Source of the DNA: Choanephora cucurbitarum
Taxonomy: Eukaryota > Mucoromycota > Mucoromycetes > Mucorales > Choanephoraceae
Direction: 5' to 3'
Assembly (NCBI GenBank): GCA_025331435.1
Contig: JAIWNI010000052.1
Coordinates: forward strand, 1 to 64,000
Length of the DNA: 64,000 nucleotides
Positions 20,724 to 30,781 of this stretch are shown in pieces. Every line of letters begins with the position of its first letter. Positions within the stretch are counted from its first letter, which is position 1. The notes under the pieces were generated by a model that was not told where the DNA came from, did not search any database, and saw only the letters and a list, made by a program, of their open reading frames with translations. Both the position numbers and the translations under genes were made by a program.

Positions 20724-22086
20724 TTATTTCTTTATTTCCAGTTCATTTACATGCTCAAACAGAACAATGTCTACATCTGACAACAGTTTTTGAGCTTCAG
20801 CAACACGTTCCCTTAATTCAGCTTCAGAAGAACTTTTCTGAGGTAGAATGGCAGTAACAGGCTCTGGTATCACTAGACTGGCCAGTTGAGTGGTTGGCTT
20901 GATAGACTCTTGAGTTTCTTCTTTAGTCTGTTGAATATCAGTTGGATCAAAGTTGACTTCATCACTCTCAACCATGATCTTGTTGGAGTCAGTCTGGACT
21001 TCAGTTGGCTCAGTAGGCACATGGCGTATGTATATCTTGAGAATCTGTTGGGGAAACTCAGTGGCTATTTGAGTATAGACATCTAAATCCGATTCCCCTG
21101 AATCACCTATCAGCACAAATTGACGGTGAGGGAAATCCTTGAGGATGGCTCGAATGGTCTCTATCTTGGACTGGCCTGGTGGTTCAATCAGTTCAGAGAG
21201 AATATGCCGAAGATCTCTGAGGTGAAGACTGCCAGGTGGGAATTGATGGTTCTGAAGGAAATTCAACAGCATCCTTGCTAGTTGAATGGGACTGTTGGAT
21301 ACATAATGAAATGAAATTCCTAATTGATACTTTAAGAAATAGAGTCAATATAATTCACCGTTTTTCCTATATCCTATTTTACCCATTGTCTATAGTGAGC
21401 AGCCATACCAGGCACAGGTTGAGAGGGATAGAAGAATGTATTGTTGAGGACTGTACGAGCACCTGAGGTGACATGTGTCTGCTTGATGGTATCATCAATG
21501 TCACTGATCACCGACACACCATCAGGCTCTATCAGACTGATCCAGCCATCATAGGCTCCCATTGGACGACGTCGATCTTTCTTGTTGACTTCCCGTAGCC
21601 AGAGATGAGTCAGTGGTCTGGCGGGACTGTCAGGCAAATGTAACTGTGCAGAAAACAGACCATTGTCTGATGAACGCAATGTAAAAGGTTGAATCAACTT
21701 GCCCATGTCATCTGTCACCTGAAGTCGAAGGGATCGATGCTTGTTGCCTTTGGCTAAAAAGTACTTGAATCTTCGATCAAACAATGGGTTGCCCTCTAGT
21801 TTGCCAGAGATACATTTGGTGATGAATTTCAGTAGTCTTCGTTTGAGATCCAGTTCTTTCTCAAAGGAGATTGTCCAGCCTTTACTTTGGATGATCCATT
21901 CAGAGGGGACTAAAAAGACGATCTGATTTAGAAATTTCTATTAGACAATTACCATCGCTTACCTTGAGGATTTCGATAGGCATAGGTAGGAAAGACAATG
22001 CATTCTTTGCCTACCACAGACTCTTCTTTGGTAGATTTGCTTTGGTTTTTATAACAGCTTAACATAGGTAATTGATATTTTAACAT
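20724..22086 (-). CDS. APP1-like phosphatidate phosphatase (DUF2183)
   Basis: Exons 22086-21963, 21909-21383 and 21329-20724 sum to 1257 bases, 418 residues; introns are 53 bp each. App1-type enzymes are Mg-dependent phosphatidate phosphatases of the HAD superfamily acting at actin patches and membranes. The catalytic motif SDIDDTIKQT (DxDxT class) lies near residue 178, preceded by the beta-rich N-terminal part (CIVFPTYAYRNPQ, GWTISFEKELDLKRRLL) and followed by SFHYVSNSP, FPPGSLHLRDL and FVLIGDSGESDLDVYT, all characteristic of the family. The C-terminal 120 residues are acidic and low complexity, ending in a helix. Acceptor choice for exon 2 (TTTTTAG) and exon 3 (CTTAAAG) is fixed by frame. 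Start at MLKYQLP is the likely one; an upstream in-frame ATG at 22179 lies almost at the preceding gene's stop. Confidence 0.88.
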
Positions 22087-22180
22087 GGTATGATAATAAT
22101 AATGAAAAAAAAAGGAAACAACAGCTTGGTTTATATACAATTTTTGTTTTTTTAATGAATGACTGATCTCATTATACATC

Positions 22181-23260
22181 TTATGGCTGACCCTTCTTTA
22201 TACTCTTTTTGGACACCTTGACTTCTAAATCCCTGATTTTGTTCAATAGTCTGCTTCTATCCGTCTCCGCTTCATTCAACTGTGCCTGAAGTTGCTGTAC
22301 AGTAGACTCAATCGTCTCTGTCTTTCTCTCTTTTGTCTCATTTTCCTCTTCTTTCTGTCTTATCGATCTCTCCAAGGTCTCAATTGCCTTATCCAACTCT
22401 CGACTTTCTTGATCTGCTGTCTCAAATTGAGTGGAAATGGATTGAATCGATGCCTTAAAAAAAATTTGTAAGTTGGTAAAATCATGTTCGCCGTCATTTA
22501 TGCCCTCTCTCTTTTTTTTTACCTTTAATGCGTCATTTTCTAGACGAACATGTTCCAATTGTGTCATTTCGCTTTCTAATTTACGTTTAGCATCTGCCAC
22601 TTCAATTTCAATTGTTGTCAATCGTCTTGTATAATGTAACTGGTCATCTTCTAATTTTTGATATTCAATGCGTTGACTTGCATGGATCGTCTCTCGATTG
22701 ATAGCATGCGCTCGCTCCATTTCCTAACATCAAATGAGTTGCATTGTTCGTCTGTCTCGTAAGCTTAGTTTACTTGTAATTCTGTCCTTAATTGTGCTGC
22801 TTTCTGAATCGCTTCTTTCTCTTGTGATTCCTTTTCGTCTTTTGTGATCTCTAGTTCTCTTTTAAACTTCCTAAGTTCATCCACTTATCTCTTTGTTTAA
22901 TTAAAGTGTGAAGTTATACATGGTCTTGCTTACATTTCTGATTGTTCAGTTCGATCAACTGAGTCATGTCAGCCACTTTGCCCTATAAAGCAATGTTTAG
23001 TTTGCGCACCTTTAACAGCTTTGTCCTCTTACTCGAAGATCCCAAGAAGGTCTCTCTTTTAGACCTGCTGCTGTCATCTTGTAAGTACTGGACAATGTAG
23101 GTGCATCTGCTTGTCTTTTTCTCTTGAGTGGTGTAGGTCTGTCGTGAATCTGAGCGTTGATGGCTTTGGCACGAGCTTGAGATGCTTTCGTACCAGCAAT
23201 GGTAGGCTTCAAGATCTTTCGTGTCTTTTTCTTGTCATCTAACTTTCGATTCTCTGTCAT
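22181..23260 (-). CDS. Coiled-coil protein resembling a kinesin-14 tail and stalk, no motor
   Basis: Exons 23260-23033, 22982-22934, 22883-22774, 22723-22523 and 22453-22181 give 286 residues. The N-terminus is basic (KKKTRKILKPTIAG, PLKRKRQ) and is followed by ERPSWDLRGKVADM, which resembles the RPxWDxKGRxxDM segment at the tail/stalk border of fungal kinesin-14 motors. The rest is an almost continuous heptad coiled coil ending EAETDRSRLLNKIRDLEVKV, like the neck that precedes the motor. The motor itself is missing: the frame stops after KKSIKKGQP, and the APP1-like gene begins 95 bp later. It may be a motor-less partner like yeast Cik1/Vik1, a truncated kinesin, or an unrelated coiled-coil protein; the likeness is from memory and moderate. 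Confidence 0.7.
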
Positions 23261-23329
23261 TGCTTTATCCAACACAAAAAAAAAAGAGTAAAAAAAAAAA
23301 AGAATTTTTTATTTTATGCAACATCGTAT

Positions 23330-26300
23330 TCAAGTAGGCTTTTGAATCAGAATGGGTGGTAAAGGTTCAATGGTTGATTCATCCGTCAACATGCGTAAAC
23401 GACGAGCATGGGTAGAGAGAGAGGCTTGATCCCCTAGACTACTGGTGGTTTGTTGGATAGAATGAGATGAAGAATGGGTCAATAGTCTGCCTTGGGTTGT
23501 CTCGGTTGTTCTGAATTTCTCGGCACTTTGCCAGGGGAACAACAGGAAATCCTGTTCTAGTTGATGCGTATCTACTAAATCCAGCCAAAAGGAATGAGTA
23601 TGCCATGGTTGTTCCTTCTCATCTTCTTTTGCATAACAAGAAGACAGTCGCTGCTTGTCATAATGCGAGGGTAGTTCCTTGATCTCCAGTTGACCTGTGC
23701 TGAGTTCTTCATTGCCTAACCATAGCCAGATGGCATAATAAAACTGCTGTTGAATCTCTGCTGTCGATAGATCAGTCATCATCTTTTGGCCATAGTACGT
23801 TTGGATACTCGCAATCCTGTTACGTAGTTCAACTAGCGCATCCGGTCGTTGTTGGAAGAACAAGGAGCCTAGTGTCTGATGAGGTCCAGCCAATTGGTAG
23901 TAGAGACTAAAGAACATTTGGAAATAAAGAGGCAGTAAAGGATGATCCATGGGCACAATCAGGATATGATGTAACCATCGGTAGAGACTAAAGTACTCTA
24001 TCGGCTTCTTAGAGATTGTCTTGTAGACTGTCGTGATATCCGCGCACTCTTCATGGACAGCCGAAACAATCTCAGCTCGAAGACTCGCTTCCTCTAGGGT
24101 CTCTGAAAGAAGAGCATAGAATGAAAACCAGTGGTACTGTTGCTCCACACCAGGTGCCTTGGTATTCGACTTCAACACAGACCATTCGCCTACCAACAGA
24201 CTGGCAAAAGGCCCATCAGGCATCAACATCACATTCTTCATCAGTCGTGCCAGTCGTGGTGGTCCTGAAGTAGAGTTCTGTTTGGCCAGTTCCTGACGCT
24301 TGCTCTCTTCCGTCAACATCTGACAGACCAGACGATGACGATGGACCACAAAGCCTAGCTGACATAGTTGTTCCACCAGGCTGATATAGCTGGCTTGCCA
24401 GATCCAATCTGCTTTTCGAAAGATCGTCTTAAACCAGGAATGCAACACTAAATCCACATAAGAGAACCCTTTGCCCTGATCGTCCATCAACTGACTTGTC
24501 TGATCAATCAAATGAGCCTGCCAGACAGTAGACCCCAGAACGAGTCCAATGCCTGACATGTCCATGGTTGTCTTGTGTCGTTGTAGGTACTGTCTGGCTG
24601 CCTTGGTGAGCATAGGATCTGGTTTGAATTCGATCAGATGACGAAAGAGATCGGTCAGGCTCTCGTCGTTGAAGAAGTCATCACCGTGCATATAGACAAA
24701 GGAAGGTATGATATCGCTCAAGATCTGAATGACAGCCTCAGGCTTACCACGCTTCAGGATCGTCCAGAGTTTCATCCAGCCTTCGTTGGATGAGAATCGC
24801 AAGAAGTGGCGGCTGGTGACTGAGAGTGAAAAGGCAATATAGATAATCAAGGCACTGTGGGATGAAGAGACTGGATTGAAGCTGTTCAGGACAGCTTTGA
24901 TGAAAGGTAGATCAATAGAAGCCTCAATGTCGGTGGCACGCGAAGAAATGGGGCAATCGTACAGCCTGAGCTGGATCGCCACAAACCAGGCCCAGTCAAT
25001 GAATTCGGCAGCCATGCCTTCCTTTGAATGAACATGTTGATGGTTGTTGATAGGTAAATAAGGTGATTTCAGCAGTTGATCCGCAATTGGCATATAGTAA
25101 TTTGACATCACTGTGCCTACTAGTTCCATGGTGCCTTTGATGTTGTTATTGCTCTCCTGGTTCTCCACAATCGGCTGAAACTTTTGACAGGCATCGAGTA
25201 GGATAAAGGCGATCTCTTCATGCGTTTCGTAACTCAAAAACGGCACTTTTCGTTGACTCCAGGGTTGTGATTTAGAGCATACGGGATCGATGGAGTTGTG
25301 CCTGTACCCATAGTTCAGATGCTCAATGACATACCGAGCCAACTGAATCTGAGCCAACTGCTGCGTAGTCAAGGATGGACAGGAGGAAGGTACCGTCAGG
25401 AGTTTATGGAGTAATGTCAGGTCATCTTTCAGAATTACCCAATCCTCTAGATGAATCGAATGAAACAGGTAGAGAGCCATACGCTCCATTGTAGCCATAT
25501 GTTGCACAGTCCAACGAAACAAGAGTGAGATGATAAAGGGGTGGCAGCGACAGATGGGGCGCAGATTGTCTCGTACGTCACGATAGAACAACTCACGCAA
25601 GAGCTTGTCAATAAAGGCCACATTGAAAAGTGTATAGGCAATGACAGCAATGATGCAGGCAGAGAGCATACCCTCAGGATCTCGCATGCTGCTGATCTCA
25701 TCCACGCCTGGAGGAATGCAGGTCACAATGTTGGTCAGACAGCTGAGCATGAAGACACCTTGGTTCTGGTTGTCATGTAATTCATACTGAAATCGAGTGA
25801 TATTAGGCAGATGCTCGTTCAGTACAAGATCAAGTGAGATGGGCACTGTCCTGTCTTCCATCTGTAACAGGTGCGTCGTGACCTGCCAGAGGGCTTCCAT
25901 CGAGAGCACTTTGTAAGGGATGTTGGGCAAAAAGAACCAGCCGTCTTTCTTGAGATCGTAAAAGTTATAGACAAGTGAACAGAGAAACTGGTCTATCTGC
26001 TCTTGACAGTCCCATCCTCTCTCTTCTGTTCCTTCCACTAACAGGAGAGCCAGCTGAATGACCGTCTGTGACAGTCGTTTGGTCAGGCTCTTCATGGATC
26101 CAAATCGCTTGATCGCCTTCAAGAGTGAATCTGTCATGGTCTGACTGAACTCAAATAACAAGTGAGGTGGTTCATCAGGCCCAATCGACTCCATCATCTT
26201 ACTGTAATGAAAATCAATCGCCAACTGATCCATGACAGCCAGAAAATCATCTTCAGTCCAGGTAGGTGTTTCGTCTGTCTCTTGGTTGAAAAAGACAATA

Positions 26301-26893
26301 TCGAGAATTTCTATGTAATCCTCTGCATCTGTGATATCGGAAGCTTGAAACTGGATCAGCGGAATGGCCCAGGGCGAAATATGACTTGTGCCCTTGAGGA
26401 GCTGAAGAATTTTCTTCTTTTCGTTTGATGAGCACAGGCGAAGGTATATAGTGATTAAGCCGGTCATCCACTGATGCAGCTGCGTGATGTATTCCGTGTT
26501 CTCGTGATGCTGGTCAAATTGAAACAAGGTGGTAATGAGCTTCAGTAAGCATTTTTTATCACTCAGTCGATTCTGATCCTGATTAAACAGGAGCTTTTCG
26601 TTCTGTAGCTCGGTTCGAGAGAATAGGTTCCAGACGATGGTATGAAGGTAGGTATCTACGGCCAATTTGGCTGCATTTGTCTCGGACTGACGTTTGCTCA
26701 AGAGATGATCGACGTCCAGTCTGAGTTTACTGATAATTTGATTGAGTTTTTCTTCAGCTTCGTGCTTTTTGGAGAGATGGTGCACGATCGCCTGTTCTGA
26801 GTCATTGACTTCTTGAGCCTTATGGTTGATTTCCGAGAGTTGGTCTAGGCTTTGCTTGTACTTTGTGATGAGCAATTCTAACTCTTTGTCCAT
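23330..26893 (-). CDS. EPG5-like autophagy tethering protein
   Basis: A single exon of 1187 codons, unusual in this intron-rich region. EPG5 proteins tether late endosomes/lysosomes to autophagosomes. Residues 1-75 form a coiled coil; the rest is an all-helical scaffold. Stretches that recall EPG5 are ISPWAIPLIQF, EPPHLLFEFSQ, GWFFLPNIPYKVLS and the C-terminal part PLYFQMFFSLYYQ with FFQQRPDALVELRNRI. It is about half the length of the human protein (roughly 2,580 residues), so it may match mainly the C-terminal half. No signal peptide or membrane span. The assignment rests on remembered motifs; another large helical trafficking scaffold is possible. Confidence 0.68.
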   Translation of the reverse strand: MDKELELLITKYKQSLDQLSEINHKAQEVNDSEQAIVHHLSKKHEAEEKLNQIISKLRLDVDHLLSKRQSETNAAKLAVDTYLHTIVWNLFSRTELQNEKLLFNQDQNRLSDKKCLLKLITTLFQFDQHHENTEYITQLHQWMTGLITIYLRLCSSNEKKKILQLLKGTSHISPWAIPLIQFQASDITDAEDYIEILDIVFFNQETDETPTWTEDDFLAVMDQLAIDFHYSKMMESIGPDEPPHLLFEFSQTMTDSLLKAIKRFGSMKSLTKRLSQTVIQLALLLVEGTEERGWDCQEQIDQFLCSLVYNFYDLKKDGWFFLPNIPYKVLSMEALWQVTTHLLQMEDRTVPISLDLVLNEHLPNITRFQYELHDNQNQGVFMLSCLTNIVTCIPPGVDEISSMRDPEGMLSACIIAVIAYTLFNVAFIDKLLRELFYRDVRDNLRPICRCHPFIISLLFRWTVQHMATMERMALYLFHSIHLEDWVILKDDLTLLHKLLTVPSSCPSLTTQQLAQIQLARYVIEHLNYGYRHNSIDPVCSKSQPWSQRKVPFLSYETHEEIAFILLDACQKFQPIVENQESNNNIKGTMELVGTVMSNYYMPIADQLLKSPYLPINNHQHVHSKEGMAAEFIDWAWFVAIQLRLYDCPISSRATDIEASIDLPFIKAVLNSFNPVSSSHSALIIYIAFSLSVTSRHFLRFSSNEGWMKLWTILKRGKPEAVIQILSDIIPSFVYMHGDDFFNDESLTDLFRHLIEFKPDPMLTKAARQYLQRHKTTMDMSGIGLVLGSTVWQAHLIDQTSQLMDDQGKGFSYVDLVLHSWFKTIFRKADWIWQASYISLVEQLCQLGFVVHRHRLVCQMLTEESKRQELAKQNSTSGPPRLARLMKNVMLMPDGPFASLLVGEWSVLKSNTKAPGVEQQYHWFSFYALLSETLEEASLRAEIVSAVHEECADITTVYKTISKKPIEYFSLYRWLHHILIVPMDHPLLPLYFQMFFSLYYQLAGPHQTLGSLFFQQRPDALVELRNRIASIQTYYGQKMMTDLSTAEIQQQFYYAIWLWLGNEELSTGQLEIKELPSHYDKQRLSSCYAKEDEKEQPWHTHSFWLDLVDTHQLEQDFLLFPWQSAEKFRTTETTQGRLLTHSSSHSIQQTTSSLGDQASLSTHARRLRMLTDESTIEPLPPILIQKPT

Positions 26894-27689
26894 TTCTCTC
26901 TTTTATAAGCACACAAGTGAATACGAAATTGATTGCGTGTCCTATCCATTTTACCTTATTCGTCTGTTGCTCTTTCTTTTTATAAGGAAGTACGTTTTAA
27001 AGAAAAATAAATAAAATAAAATAAAAGGAAAAGAGCCTATTTGCGTCATGTTCAGGCAAGATAACCATAAAAAAAAAATAATGGATTCAGACACTGCCTT
27101 TTGCTTGCCTTTTTTGGATAGTTTACATTATGATCTTGTACTTTATATTAAAATGCTTGATTGAATCAAGCTTTATACAAATTAAGGGCTTTTATTTTTT
27201 TTTATAAGCAAACAGATTGCCTATTTAGTTGGCATGTTGAATAGATGCTTCATTTTAAGAACAAAGGGATTGCTCAAAAGATCAAACCTAATGACTAGCA
27301 CTTGTGCATGATGAAGCAATGAGACATAGTAGCCAAGATAAGTGCTTTCTTCAATTGCATAGGGTTGCAGATGTGAGTCCATATACAACAAAAACAAAAA
27401 TGGCTTTGAATCAAAGTATAAACGTATGGAAGCATTAAAGGAACTGAAGCATGAATGAACAGGCTCGTTAATGTACCTTAAAGATGGCATCTGTCAGACA
27501 TAAGAAATTTTTTTATCGCAAAATCCACAAGCTGCCAAAGTGATGACACTAGGCTTTCTGGCCGCACTTTATTTTCAGATTTGATTATACAGTTAGTCGT
27601 TCAGTTTAAGAGTGCTTGATTTAAGAGAATACTCAATATAAGAATGCATTTCTCAAGTATACGAACACTTTTAAATAAAGCGACTACTG
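26894..27689. other. Upstream spacer of the EPG5-like gene
   Basis: AT-rich; no gene supported on either strand. Confidence 0.4.
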
Positions 27690-28840
27690 TACAATAAAAC
27701 CTTGATCCCCCAACTCCCTTCTCTTTATGTCCTTCTAAATCACGTATTGCGTATAGCTATGAATTATATGCGAAACAGTGATACTGTGGAACAAATCGAA
27801 ACACTTACCGAGCAGACGCCCACAATAAAACAAGTCGATGCAGTCCTTCGAGAATTTCAGCAAAGACAGGAACAACAAGAAAGAGATGGAAAATAGAGAA
27901 GAACAGACCTCCCCAAAAGAGATTATAGATGAATTGGACAACACTCTGCTCCATGTACAGACACTTAATTCTTTTGAATGAAGCATAAAAAGTACAACAA
28001 CAAAGAATGGATCAAACTTGAATTCATCAACTCAAAGATTGGAAGATTGATACCTTCCAAGTCATCAACATCATCTGCTGAATTACTGAAAACATCAGCT
28101 AAACTGTAGGAGCAATTCAACTACCTTGGTGAACAAGGGCAAAGTGAAAAAGAAAATGACTGAAACCTGTTCAAGAAGGTGATTGAACAAACAAGAAGAT
28201 TGGTTGAGTAACAGCCAGAAGTCAAGAAAGTGAAATGAGGGAAAATGGCTCTCAAAGCAATCTGCTTGTCTAACAGCCTCAACCACTTGGATTCATCAAG
28301 CAATCAAAACAAAAAGAAACATGCTTTTGATGGCACTCTGCAACAGAGAAAAGTTTCTCCATGGACTCAAGAAATTCCAATGTTCAAGAAAAAGGTTCAG
28401 GAAGTACACATGTATACTTCAAAAGACACATCCATCAGCTACCGCGGTATTGATGCCTTCAGGAAGTTCCCGAAGGCAATGGCAACGAATGTGTTTGACT
28501 AATGTTGGAAGGTGAGAGGTCTGTACTTGATATACACCAAGGTCTTTGTCAAATGCCTACGCGCTGATAAAGTACGAACAGTCTTAGTACCCGCCTTGTA
28601 TGAATGGGGATCCATTTGTTTCTTGGTACTAGGTCGCACTGCTCTGATTGACACTTATAAAGCAGCACCATATTTATTGCTTCTTGCTCTTCCTTTTTAT
28701 TTCATGCTTTTCTGCATACAGCAATGAGTGTCATCTGAATCATAAAGAAAAAGTAAATTGGCTTTGCTACTCTAAATCAAAGGAAGTCGCTGCAGAGCAG
28801 AAAGATTATAAGTGGTACCAAAACAATGTCAGAAACTAAA
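27690..28840 (+). pseudogene. Degraded protein-coding DNA of unknown family
   Basis: Plus-strand pieces with codon-like structure follow each other in different frames: QIETLTEQTPTIKQVDAVLR then EEQTSPKEIIDELDNTLLHV (27790-27980), IGRLIPSKSSTSSAELLKT near 28040, HAFDGTLQQRKVSPWTQEIP near 28330 and VFVKCLRADKVRTVLVPALY near 28540. Stops and frame changes separate them. I cannot name the source; the first pair may be a small gene with a frameshift, the rest a dead mobile element. Confidence 0.3.
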
Positions 28841-28998
28841 AATTCTTGTAATTTATTAGCTGCCAAGTGCCTGCGCAAGCATTTGGAACAACTTCAGTGC
28901 TAAACCCTGTTGCGTGTGGCTTTTTTCATCTGCTCAGATTTTTTTTTTTCATTTTCTCCTTTCTTCTCCCTATTTTTTCTTTTTTACTACTAAAGGCC

Positions 28999-29179
28999 TT
29001 ATTGCCATCAGCTGTTGAGTAATATTGTTCCTGGAAGACTTGCTCCTCACAGGAAGCTACCCTTGTAGTAAAACAAACTTTACTTTGTCTCATGCACTTT
29101 TCTCAGGTCTATCGTTAGTCTTTATTGCCATCAGCTGTTGAGTAATATTGTTCCTGGAGGACTTGCTCCTCTTAGGAAG
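28999..29179. repeat. Direct repeat pair of about 58 bp
   Basis: 28999-29056 and 29122-29179 share TTATTGCCATCAGCTGTTGA and the following AATATTGTTCCTGG, with only a few differences, 123 bp apart start to start. No coding role seen. Confidence 0.85.
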
Positions 29180-30781
29180 TTCGCGAGCGTCAGTCCTTTT
29201 TGTTTACTGTTTGGAATTTTGCACAAAATATCCGTCTACCTTAACACTATCAGATAGAACACGAAAAAATGTTCGATTTATAACATCCGTATTTGTTATA
29301 GCTGCTCAACAATATCCATAACAACGAAAACCATTCTGATATAGATAGGAATTGTTTGTAAAAAGAGGAAGATAGAGCTATGGCTGGAGCCATCATGGTA
29401 GAAATATCTCAAAATAATACGTGTGGATATCTAGATCAGATTTACAGAGGATTGAATAAAACAAACTTTTTACCAGCAACGAAGTGAAGAAAACTAACCA
29501 CCTACTGCAAAGGCGTTGAAACCAGTTTCTTAGGATTTTTGTATACACCAATTAGCCTTACTTCATGGTTTGAACATGATTAAATTCGATTTAATACCCA
29601 GGAACGTGTCTCAGCAGTAAAATCATTGGTATTCGTACTAGAGCTGTGGTGGGCCTTCCAAATAAGGATGCAAGGCTACAATACAAGCGAGGCTGAAAAA
29701 GGGGAAAAATAAGCATTTTGACATACACACGCATTTAGCTGGCATTGCATGTAACGAAAAGAAGATGGATTCTATCAACTCTTCAGGAAGAATGCTTGTG
29801 TAGATGAGTAAAATAACAATTAGCTCAGTATGTAATATAATCAGTCCAAGTTCTTTGAAAAACAATCGACCAGTCAAAACTGACCACTATCAGCAGACAC
29901 TCTACCTCTCTCACATACAAATACTCTGTGCTATTATAAACACAGAACTTTTTATCATTATGTCTTAGCAGCCTGAACCTCTGACAAATACGTCTCAAAT
30001 ATTACATATTATTCTATCTAGCGGCTAAATGAACATTTGCTAATCATAAATAACAAAATGAATTGTAATCATGGCGATATTTGAAACTGCATAATCTATC
30101 ACTTGTTTGTTCCGAGTTTCAAACGAGTCAATATCTACTTAGGCTCGCTTTATCTGTATATTACAAGACCTATGTATCATCGCAGCAATTTATTTACTAT
30201 CAACCAAACTTACTCAATTAGCTGCAAACGACACCAGTAAGGTAGAACAAATAGCAGTCTGCGATTCCATGTCATAACAAGCGCAAACCAATGTTACATT
30301 TGTGCTCTTAACAACATATGGTGTCTACATGAGTGAATGAAAAGTTTTCTTTTGGAGGCTTCTGCATTTTTATTATGAATATTGATTGCTTTTTGAGCAG
30401 CACCAACTAAGATGATAAAGTAAATCATAAGACAAATAGAAGCCTAGGTTGTTATATTGGTACTTGGAGTACAGTCTTCTTCAAAAGATCACTCCAAACA
30501 TTCGACTGGAAAGAATAAATGTTTCATTTAGAAATTCACTGGCGCTCAAATGTGATTGTATAAAGACTTTAGACGACTTTTGGATTATAGTAAAAATAAA
30601 AGAGCAAGAGAAGTGTTGCGCGAGTTTGGTACACTCAAACTTGTATGTTTATTCCTTCGTATGCATGCGAAGTAAAGAACGGTGAGTTTTGGTATATTCT
30701 TCATTATGGAACTGATACGCTCTTTACAAAAAATAGATATAAATCAATGTTTGGGTTTATTATACAAATGAAAAAAAAAGT
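29180..30781. other. Long spacer, nothing recognised
   Basis: About 1.6 kb AT-rich DNA downstream of gene B with no supported gene; isolated short frames only. Confidence 0.4.
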
